Assembly (NCBI GenBank): GCA_900555085.1
Contig: USJU01000009.1
Location: 1 to 21,572, forward strand
Direction: 5' to 3'
From: an uncultured Clostridium sp.
GTDB taxonomy: Bacteria > Bacillota > Clostridia > TANB77 > CAG-508
Length of the DNA stretch: 21,572 nucleotides
Every line of letters starts with the position of its first letter. Positions within the stretch are counted from its first letter, which is position 1. This document shows, one piece after another, positions 16,571 through 21,572 of the stretch. A program made the translations under genes and the position numbers. The notes beneath the pieces were generated by a model. That model ran no database searches. It was given only the letters and a program-made list of their open reading frames with translations, and was not told the DNA's origin.

Positions 16571-16796
16571 CAAAAAGCCCTACATTATAAATTAATATAA
16601 TGTAGGGACGAAATAACAATTCCGCGGTGCCACCCTAACTTGAAAGCAAAAGCTTTCCACTTTATTAAAAACTGCTCCAATATGTTTCACTTAAAATAGC
16701 TTTAACTAAAAGGGCTTACAGCCTAGGACCCTTACTCTCTAATAGCCAATACTAAAAGCTTTTATTGTACAAACGCAGTATAATATACATATTATG
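16571..16796 (-). promoter_or_regulatory. T-box riboswitch of aspS, predicted Asn (AAC) specifier
   Basis: On the - strand, the T-box sequence AGGGTGGCACCGCGGA is at 16636-16621. It is followed by a terminator hairpin, CCCTACATTATA paired with TATAATGTAGGG (16607-16596 and 16589-16578), and a T5 run at 16576-16572. Stem I is upstream. Its base pairs CAATA (16767-16763) with TATTG (16682-16678), the AGAGAG motif is present, and an upper helix TTGGCT/AGTTAA caps the specifier loop. The loop's 3' side reads GTGAAACA just before TATTGGAGC. By the layout of the B. subtilis glyQS leader (codon, then A, then basal helix), the specifier is AAC at 16686-16684. No GAC or GAT occurs in the Stem I part. 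The T-box identity is certain; the codon is a manual fold. Confidence 0.92.
16572..16607 (-). terminator. Attenuator terminator of the aspS T-box
   Basis: A 12-bp perfect stem with a 6-nt loop followed by a T5 run in the - direction. Pairing of the CCCTAC side competes with the T-box antiterminator. It lies about 85 nt before the aspS start. Confidence 0.9.
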
Positions 16797-16802
16797 CTAA
16801 CT

Positions 16803-16832
16803 ATTCTAGCATTTTATACCAATATTTGTCAA
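16803..16832 (-). promoter_or_regulatory. Promoter of the aspS leader
   Basis: On the - strand, TTGACA (16832-16827), an 18-nt spacer and TAGAAT (16808-16803). The predicted transcript starts near 16796, just before Stem I of the T-box. Confidence 0.78.
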
Positions 16833-16846
16833 GATAAAATTTATAC

Positions 16847-16875
16847 TTGTTTTTTTATTTGTTTGAGTATATAAT
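16847..16875 (+). promoter_or_regulatory. Promoter of gatCAB
   Basis: TTGTTT (16847-16852), a 17-nt spacer and TATAAT (16870-16875). The expected start is near 16882, leaving only about 25 nt before gatC. This operon therefore has no room for a T-box of its own. The promoter is back to back with that of aspS. Confidence 0.75.
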
Positions 16876-16906
16876 GTAGCAGATATTGTTTTAAGGAGAT
16901 GATTTA

Positions 16907-17194
16907 ATGCAAGTAAGTAAAGAAGAGTTATTGCATATAGCAAAACTTGCTAACTTAAATTTGAAAGATGATGAATTAGATAATTATTTAGCTAATTTGC
17001 AAGATATTTTGAATTTTGCAAATGTTGTTAACAATGCTCCAGTAGAAGGTTTAGATATTACTATTGGTGCTAACGAGGCTAAAAATGTTTTTAGAAAAGA
17101 TGAGATTAAGGTATTTGAAGATAATAGTGCATTACTTCAAAATTGTAAAGAAGTAGAACAAAATATGTTTAAAATACCAAAGGTTATAAATTAG
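16907..17194 (+). CDS. gatC: Asp-tRNA(Asn)/Glu-tRNA(Gln) amidotransferase subunit C
   Basis: Small subunit of the GatCAB amidotransferase; it wraps around the GatA-GatB interface and stabilises the complex. At 95 residues it has normal length, with the typical opening SKEELLHIAKLANLNLKDDELDNYLANLQDIL and the middle segment NNAPVEGLDIT. The C-terminal end FKIPKVIN matches the family's usual FKVPKVI ending. The SD AAGGAG lies 10 nt before the ATG. It is first in the gatC-gatA-gatB order common in Bacillota. Confidence 0.95.
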   Translation: MQVSKEELLHIAKLANLNLKDDELDNYLANLQDILNFANVVNNAPVEGLDITIGANEAKNVFRKDEIKVFEDNSALLQNCKEVEQNMFKIPKVIN

Positions 17195-17196
17195 AA

Positions 17197-17236
17197 GTTA
17201 GAAGTTGAAAAATAATGAAATATTTAAACTTCTAAC
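17197..17236 (+). repeat. Inverted repeat in the gatC-gatA gap
   Basis: GTTAGAAGTT (17197-17206) and AACTTCTAAC (17227-17236) are a perfect 10-bp inverted repeat with a 20-nt AT-rich loop. The left arm is itself a tandem of TTAGAAG. With no T tract after it, it is unlikely to terminate; it may tune the relative amounts of gatC and gatA message. Confidence 0.5.
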
Positions 17237-17259
17237 ACTAGAATAAAGGAGGAGAATAG

Positions 17260-18729
17260 ATGAATATTACAGACTTAACTGTTCATGAGTTACAAGAAAA
17301 GTTAAAAAATAAAGAACTTACAATTACAGAAATAACTCAAGCTTATGTAGATAGAATAAACGAAAAAGAAAAAGATGTTGAAGCTTTTGTTACAACATTA
17401 ACAGATGAAGCTTTAGCACAAGCAAAAGATGTACAAGCCAAAGTTGAAAGTGGAGAAATTAAAGGTGAATTAGCAGGTATTCCAATTGGTATAAAAGATA
17501 ATTTATGTACAAAAGGAATTCGTACAACTTGTTCTTCAAGAATGTTAGAAGATTTTATTGCTCCATATAATGCAACAATAGTTGAAAAAGTAAACAATGA
17601 AAATATGATAAATTTAGGTAAATTAAATATGGATGAATTTGCTATGGGAAGTTCAACAGAAACATCATATTTTAAGAAAACAAAAAATCCATGGAATTTA
17701 AATAAGGTTCCAGGAGGATCTTCAGGAGGTAGTGCAGCAGCTGTTGCAGCAAACTTAGTACCATGGGCACTTGGAAGTGACACAGGTGGTTCAATTCGTC
17801 AACCAGCAAGTTTGTGTGGTGTTGTAGGTTTAAAACCAACATATGGATTAGTTTCAAGATTTGGACTTGTTGCTTTTGCATCATCATTAGATCAAATAGG
17901 ACCAATTACAAAAGATGTAACAGATAGTGCAATACTTTTAAATTTAATAGCTGGACATGATGAAAGAGATACAACTTCTGTAAATAAAGAAAAAGAAGAT
18001 TATACAGAAGCTTTAAAAAATGATGTGAAAGGAATGAAAATAGCAGTTCCAAAAGAATTCTTTGGAGAAGGAATAAATGAAGATGTAAAAACTTCATTAG
18101 AAAAAGCAATAGAAAAATACAAAGAAATGGGAGCAATTGTAGAAGAAGTTTCATTAGATGTTGCAGAATATGCATTAGCAACATACTACATAATTGCTTG
18201 TGCAGAGGCTAGCTCAAACTTAGGAAGATTTGATGGAATACGTTATGGTTATAGAACTAAAAATTACTCAAATTTAAAAGAATTATTTAAAAACTCTAGA
18301 AGTGAAGGCTTCGGAGCAGAAGTAAAAAGAAGAATTATATTAGGAACATATGTGCTTTCATCTGGATACTATGATGCATACTACAAAAAAGCACAACAAG
18401 TTAGAACTTTAGTATCTAATAAATTTGAAGAAGTATTTGAAAAATATGATGTGATACTAACACCAACATCACCTATAACAGCATTCAATATAGGAGAAAA
18501 ATCAGACAATCCACTAGAAATGTATTTAGCAGACATATGTACAGTATCTATAAACATTGCAGGAGTACCAGCAATATCAATACCATGTGGAGTAAATAGT
18601 GAAGGAATGCCAATAGGAATGCAATTAATAGGAAACAAATTCCAAGAAAAGAAAATACTAAACGCAGCCTATGCATACGAACAAGAAACAAAATTCAGAG
18701 AAAACCACAAACCACAATTCACTAAATAG
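17260..18729 (+). CDS. gatA: Asp-tRNA(Asn)/Glu-tRNA(Gln) amidotransferase subunit A
   Basis: Amidase-signature subunit that releases ammonia from glutamine for delivery through a channel to GatB. The 489-residue protein has the full Ser-cisSer-Lys triad: K79 in GIPIGIKDN, S154 in PGGSSGGSAAA and S178 in SDTGGSIRQPAS. These are the same residue numbers as in Staphylococcus aureus GatA. The conserved GLKPTYGLVSRFGLVAFASSLDQIGP and C-terminal AGVPAISIPCG also match. An AAAGGAGG site precedes the ATG. gatB follows after an unusually long 234-nt gap holding an inverted-repeat element. Confidence 0.98.
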   Translation: MNITDLTVHELQEKLKNKELTITEITQAYVDRINEKEKDVEAFVTTLTDEALAQAKDVQAKVESGEIKGELAGIPIGIKDNLCTKGIRTTCSSRMLEDFIAPYNATIVEKVNNENMINLGKLNMDEFAMGSSTETSYFKKTKNPWNLNKVPGGSSGGSAAAVAANLVPWALGSDTGGSIRQPASLCGVVGLKPTYGLVSRFGLVAFASSLDQIGPITKDVTDSAILLNLIAGHDERDTTSVNKEKEDYTEALKNDVKGMKIAVPKEFFGEGINEDVKTSLEKAIEKYKEMGAIVEEVSLDVAEYALATYYIIACAEASSNLGRFDGIRYGYRTKNYSNLKELFKNSRSEGFGAEVKRRIILGTYVLSSGYYDAYYKKAQQVRTLVSNKFEEVFEKYDVILTPTSPITAFNIGEKSDNPLEMYLADICTVSINIAGVPAISIPCGVNSEGMPIGMQLIGNKFQEKKILNAAYAYEQETKFRENHKPQFTK

Positions 18730-18790
18730 CAGACAATTTATTTTATTATATAAAACGTAGTGAAATTGATTTATGAATTAATAATTTAGA

Positions 18791-18926
18791 CAGAAATAAT
18801 AATTAAGATAAAATTTTGCGAGGCAAGTGGGGACCTTTCCGACATTCTTCAAAATTCTTTAGAATTTTGTTAGAAGGGCGTGAATGGGGAGCCTTGATAA
18901 AATTTTAGATTAATTGATTATTTCTG
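18791..18926. repeat. 136-nt inverted-repeat structured element between gatA and gatB
   Basis: The ends pair almost perfectly: CAGAAATAAT (18791-18800) with ATTATTTCTG (18917-18926), then ATTAA (18802-18806) with TTAAT (18910-18914). Next inward, TAAAATTTT pairs with AAAATTTTA (near 18809-18817 and 18898-18906), and AGGC (18821-18824) with GCCT (18891-18894). An inner hairpin is AAAATTC-TTTA-GAATTTT at 18851-18868, flanked by CTTC/GAAG or alternatively CATTC/GAATG. The inside is much more GC-rich and has two GGGGA blocks. No open reading frame is visible. It could be a MITE-like palindromic element, a structured RNA, or both. The rest of the 18730-18963 gap is AT-rich with only the gatB ribosome binding site. 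Confidence 0.7.
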
Positions 18927-18963
18927 TAATAAAAAATCAACTAAAATTGTAGGAGGAAAATAA

Positions 18964-20400
18964 ATGTCAAGAGAATCATATGAAACAGTTATAGGTCTTG
19001 AAGTTCATGCAGAATTATCAACAAAAACAAAAATATTCTGTAGTTGTCCAACAGAATTTGGTGGAGCACCAAACACACATACATGTCCAATATGTATGGC
19101 AATGCCAGGAACTTTACCAGTATTAAATGAAAAAGTAGTTGAATATGCTGTAAAAGCAGGACTAGCAACAAATTGTGAAATTTCAAGAAATAGTAAAAAC
19201 GATAGAAAAAACTATTTTTATCCAGATTTACCAAAATCATATCAAATATCTCAATTTGATAAACCATTGTGTGAACATGGATACATAGAAATTGAAGATG
19301 AAGAAGGAAATAAAAAGAAAATAAGATTACTTAGAATTCACATTGAAGAAGATGCGGGAAAATTAAATCATGACGATTTTTCAGGAGAAAGTTTAGTAGA
19401 CTTAAACAGAGCTGGAGTACCTTTAATAGAAATGGTATCAGAACCAGACTTAAGGTCAGCTTATGAAGTAGAACAATATTTAAGAAAATTAAAATCAATA
19501 CTAGAATATATAGAAGTATCAGACTGTAAAATGCAAGAAGGTTCATTAAGAGCAGATGTTAACGTTTCAGTTAGAAAAAAAGGAACAACAGAATTTGGAA
19601 CACGTACTGAAATGAAAAACATGAACTCTTTCAGAAGTATAACAAGAGCCATAGAATATGAAGTAGATAGACAAATAGATTTAATAGAAGATGGCGGAAA
19701 AGTAGAACAAGAAACATTAAGATGGGACGATGTATCTGGAAAAACATTTTCTATGAGAGATAAAGAAGATGCACAAGATTACAGATATTTCCCAGACCCA
19801 GATTTAGTTGCAATTAAACTTTCAGATGAATATATAGAAAACATAAAAAATAATTTACCAGAATTACCAGAAAGCAGAAAGCAAAGATATCTAGAAGAAT
19901 ACAATTTAAGTGAAAAAGATGCAAACATAATAACTGGTTCAAAATACTTATCTAACTTATTTGAAGGAGCAATAAAAGTTTGCAACAATCCAAAAGCAGT
20001 AAATAACTGGATTATTTCAGATATTTCAAGAATATTAAATGAAACAGAAATGGAACCAATAGAAATTCCTTTTGATGCAGAACAATTAGGAAAATTAATT
20101 ACTTTAATAGATAAAGGAACAATAAGTTCTAGCATTGCTAAAAAAGTTTTAGAAGAATTATTTGAAAATCCAAAAGACCCAGAAGAAATTGTAAAAGAAA
20201 AAGGATGGATTCAAATATCTGATGAAGGAGCTATAAAAGAAGTAGTTCTAAAAGTATTAGAAAGCAATCCACAATCTGTCGCAGATTATAAAGCAGGAAA
20301 AGAAAAAGCAATAGGATTTTTAGTAGGGCAAGCAATGAAAGAAACAAAAGGAAAAGCAAATCCTCAAATGTTAAATAAAATGTTTAAAGAAAATATGTAA
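18964..20400 (+). CDS. gatB: Asp-tRNA(Asn)/Glu-tRNA(Gln) amidotransferase subunit B
   Basis: tRNA-binding and kinase-like subunit that activates the misacylated Asp or Glu side chain and amidates it with ammonia from GatA. The 478-residue protein has YETVIGLEVHAELST at the N terminus. The zinc-site cysteines are C26, C28, C41 and C44 in FCSC and CPIC. Also present are RKNYFYPDLPKSYQISQ, the HIEEDAGKL catalytic segment, GVPLIEMVSEPDL and TEMKNMNSFR. The C-terminal YqeY-like tail domain ends in GKANPQMLNKMFKE. The AGGAGG site lies 6 nt before the start. It is the last gene of the operon and ends at a strong hairpin. Whether the complex serves Asn-tRNA, Gln-tRNA or both cannot be read from this gene, but the aspS leader points to Asn. 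Confidence 0.98.
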   Translation: MSRESYETVIGLEVHAELSTKTKIFCSCPTEFGGAPNTHTCPICMAMPGTLPVLNEKVVEYAVKAGLATNCEISRNSKNDRKNYFYPDLPKSYQISQFDKPLCEHGYIEIEDEEGNKKKIRLLRIHIEEDAGKLNHDDFSGESLVDLNRAGVPLIEMVSEPDLRSAYEVEQYLRKLKSILEYIEVSDCKMQEGSLRADVNVSVRKKGTTEFGTRTEMKNMNSFRSITRAIEYEVDRQIDLIEDGGKVEQETLRWDDVSGKTFSMRDKEDAQDYRYFPDPDLVAIKLSDEYIENIKNNLPELPESRKQRYLEEYNLSEKDANIITGSKYLSNLFEGAIKVCNNPKAVNNWIISDISRILNETEMEPIEIPFDAEQLGKLITLIDKGTISSSIAKKVLEELFENPKDPEEIVKEKGWIQISDEGAIKEVVLKVLESNPQSVADYKAGKEKAIGFLVGQAMKETKGKANPQMLNKMFKENM

Positions 20401-20437
20401 CACAAAAATAGAATGGCATTGCCATTCTATTTTTGTG
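20401..20437. terminator. Bidirectional terminator after gatB
   Basis: A near-perfect palindrome of about 17 bp: CACAAAAATAGAATGG on the left, CCATTCTATTTTTGTG on the right, with a short CATTG loop. It has an A5/T5 flank on both sides. It immediately follows the gatB stop and can also end the convergent orphan at 20468-20992. Confidence 0.9.
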
Positions 20438-20467
20438 TATGAAGTCATGCTTTTTCGTGACTTACAG

Positions 20468-20992
20468 TTAACGTGTAATTTTGTAACAACCTACCAGCTT
20501 ATCATACCAATTAGGTGGCCATGAAACATCATCATCTCTGACAAACTGATGAAATTGTCTTCTGATTTCAGACCAACCTCTGTTATCATACCTCAGAAAA
20601 TGAAAATCCATAATTGTGTTGTGTGACATTTCTTGCACAAACATAACAACAATATGCTCATTTTCTTTAAGTTTTAATCCAGAGGTGTAAGCCAAGATCT
20701 GTTTTTTATTAAGCAAATTCAAAGATTCATATTTTAAATCTAAAGCTTTCAAATCTGCTAAAAACAAATCTTTAACTTCTTCAATGGAGAAAAAGTCTTG
20801 ATCTAACGGCTTTTTACCAGAAATTCTACCTAACCGGTAAAATGTTCTATCAGCAGTTACCGTTGAACCAATGGCAAGAGCAAAGCAATTAGTATTTTCT
20901 CTGGTACAAGATGATTTAAAATCATCAAAGTTGAGTGGCTGATGAACAGCCTTCTTAATTTTTTCAATTACATTTTCAGTTTCCATATTCAT
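20468..20992 (-). CDS. Orphan protein with papain-like Cys/His pattern
   Basis: The 174-residue protein lacks a signal peptide and is probably cytoplasmic. It has a conserved-looking cysteine start, ENTNCFALAIG (C36), and a later strand with DFHFLRYDNRGW (H131, D136), ending in SWPPNWYDKLVGCYKI. C...DFHF.R.D..G.W is the pattern I associate with NlpC/P60- or papain-like cysteine enzymes; this is inference from motifs only. The frame is open from an ATG at 21085, but a promoter (TATAAT at 21043-21038) lies inside that extension, and AAGG with 6-nt spacing precedes the ATG at 20992, so I use that start. Codon use is mixed (CTG, CAG, CGG, CGT), unlike neighbours. It is a - strand single gene. Confidence 0.72.
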   Translation of the reverse strand: MNMETENVIEKIKKAVHQPLNFDDFKSSCTRENTNCFALAIGSTVTADRTFYRLGRISGKKPLDQDFFSIEEVKDLFLADLKALDLKYESLNLLNKKQILAYTSGLKLKENEHIVVMFVQEMSHNTIMDFHFLRYDNRGWSEIRRQFHQFVRDDDVSWPPNWYDKLVGCYKITR

Positions 20993-21037
20993 GATAAACC
21001 TTACCTTTCGTGCTAAAACAACAGTTAACATAACAAT

Positions 21038-21066
21038 ATTATAACACATTAATATATAGAATGCAA
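21038..21066 (-). promoter_or_regulatory. Promoter of the orphan at 20468-20992
   Basis: On the - strand, TTGCAT (21066-21061), a 17-nt spacer and TATAAT (21043-21038). It leaves a leader of about 40 nt before the ATG at 20992 and rules out the upstream ATG at 21085. Confidence 0.7.
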
Positions 21067-21189
21067 AAAAATATATTTTTAGCATTGCAATAAAAGAATA
21101 TATAATGTAAAATAGAAGAGTAAAACTTAACTATTACATAAAACAACAAAAAATAGATAAAATAAAATAAATACACAACAAATTATGTA

Positions 21190-21218
21190 TTGACTAAACA
21201 ATGAAACTTTTGTAAAAT
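21190..21218 (+). promoter_or_regulatory. Promoter of the pilin-like gene
   Basis: TTGACT (21190-21195), a 17-nt spacer and TAAAAT (21213-21218), about 50 nt before the start at 21268. The rest of 21067-21189 is AT-rich with nothing I can name. Confidence 0.65.
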
Positions 21219-21267
21219 AAAAGTATGTGAAACAGTAGAAAAATGTAAAAAAAGGAGATGTAAACAA

Positions 21268-21572
21268 ATGAAAAAGTATAATGTAAAAATATTCAACAAA
21301 CATAAATTAAACGCTGTAGGGGCGGACGCCTCTGTCCGCCTAGAAAAAAATCAAAATAAAAATTATATAAGAACATTTGAAAAATTAAAATTAAACGTTG
21401 TAGGGGTCGGCGTCCCCGACGACCCGTTTATAAAACAAAAACATATAAATAAATCAACGTCAAACATTCAAACATCCAACATCAAATTTCCAACATCCAA
21501 TGCCGCTATCACATTAATTGCCTTAATAATAACAATAATTGTATTATTAATATTGGCTGGGGTAAACCTAAA
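21268..21572 (+). CDS. Pilin-like membrane protein, 3' end outside the window
   Basis: The frame runs open from ATG (with AAGGAG upstream) to the window end, 101 residues visible. Residues 81-101 form one long hydrophobic helix beginning ITLIALIITII and continuing VLLILAGVNL. It resembles the N-terminal helix of prepilin-type proteins that are abundant in some uncultured Clostridia (recollection). The residue before the helix is Ala rather than the usual Gly, and the glutamate expected at +5 is absent. The 80 residues before it are odd: two stretches (LNAVGADASVRL and LNVVGVGVPDDP) are encoded by GC-rich palindromic repeats, and TSN-rich residues by short direct repeats. The leader may be an inserted-repeat expansion, or the true start may be later. 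No SD precedes a later in-frame ATG. Confidence 0.6.
   Translation, partial: MKKYNVKIFNKHKLNAVGADASVRLEKNQNKNYIRTFEKLKLNVVGVGVPDDPFIKQKHINKSTSNIQTSNIKFPTSNAAITLIALIITIIVLLILAGVNL
21304..21340 (+). repeat. GC-rich palindromic repeat, copy 1
   Basis: The lead-in AAATTAAACGCTGTAGGGG (21304-21322) runs into a hairpin, GGCGGAC (21321-21327) and GTCCGCC (21334-21340), with a 6-nt loop. The lead-in matches copy 2 at 18 of 19 positions. It lies in frame inside the pilin-like ORF. Confidence 0.75.
21388..21426 (+). repeat. GC-rich palindromic repeat, copy 2
   Basis: The lead-in AAATTAAACGTTGTAGGGG (21388-21406) is followed by a hairpin: GTCGG (21406-21410) pairs with CCGAC (21416-21420) and GGG (21403-21405) with CCC (21423-21425), leaving GA bulged. 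The spacing to copy 1 is 84 nt, a multiple of three, so both are read in the same phase. Confidence 0.75.
21471..21500 (+). repeat. Short direct repeats coding TSN
   Basis: AACATCCAA occurs at 21471-21479 and 21492-21500, exactly 21 nt apart, within a run of related CAAACATT/CAACATC words. Both copies are in frame and encode T-S-N just before the hydrophobic helix. Confidence 0.6.

Noticed and set aside
16500..16900. T-box control of gatCAB from the same leader
   Set aside because: The T-box is oriented toward aspS only, and the gatC promoter at 16847-16875 is too near gatC to contain one.
20993..21085. N-terminal extension of the - strand orphan beginning MLKIYFFAFYILM, which would look like a membrane segment
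   Set aside because: A good promoter lies inside it (21038-21066) and the ATG at 20992 has a proper ribosome binding site, so the hydrophobic leader is untranslated AT-rich DNA.
21460..21510. CRISPR-like repeats near the window end
   Set aside because: The repeats are short (about 9 nt), irregular and in a coding frame; there is no repeat-spacer array and no cas gene.

Overview
This window looks like chromosomal housekeeping DNA from a very AT-rich, Gram-positive-type bacterium (Bacillota, most likely Clostridia). The reasons are strong AGGAGG-type ribosome binding sites, near-exclusive A/T-ending codons, sigma-A-type promoters (TTGACA-17-TATAAT), a T-box riboswitch, a YlmH homologue, a type-2-like (long) isoleucyl-tRNA synthetase, and tRNA-dependent amidation through GatCAB. 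The last gene carries a hydrophobic segment of a kind I associate with uncultured gut Clostridia; that is recollection, not a search result.

Layout. 0-4.2 kb: ileS and queA (translation and tRNA modification), closely spaced on the + strand. 4.2-7.1 kb: a stem-loop-bearing gap, then dxs (isoprenoid precursor synthesis) and ylmH (S4-domain ribosome factor). 7.2-8.8 kb: a membrane-anchored S41 protease, then rpmF (L32) with its own promoter and terminator. 8.8-9.2 kb: orphan gene on the - strand. 9.4-12.4 kb: der-plsY-gpsA (ribosome GTPase plus glycerolipid synthesis), ending in a strong terminator. 12.5-12.9 kb: second - strand orphan, beta-solenoid-like. 13.1-14.6 kb: zinc-ribbon/coiled-coil gene and holA. 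14.7-16.8 kb: aspS on the - strand behind a T-box leader. 16.9-20.4 kb: gatC-gatA-gatB on the + strand, divergent from aspS, with a 136-nt inverted-repeat element between gatA and gatB. 20.5-21.0 kb: third - strand orphan, with a papain-like Cys/His pattern. 21.27 kb to the end: truncated pilin-like gene containing two in-frame GC-rich palindromes.

How the genes work together. AspRS and GatCAB sit back to back. If AspRS also charges tRNA-Asn with Asp, GatCAB would convert it to Asn-tRNA. The T-box supports this: my fold of its specifier loop places AAC (Asn), not an Asp codon, in the reading position, and I find no GAC or GAU in the Stem I part of the leader. The AspRS gene would then be controlled by uncharged tRNA-Asn.

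The most unusual features are the Asn-reading T-box on aspS, the palindromic repeats inside the final open reading frame, the gatA-gatB structured element, and three - strand orphans. Each orphan is set the same way between a shared bidirectional terminator and a divergent promoter. I see no CRISPR array, rRNA, tRNA, insertion sequence or phage module.
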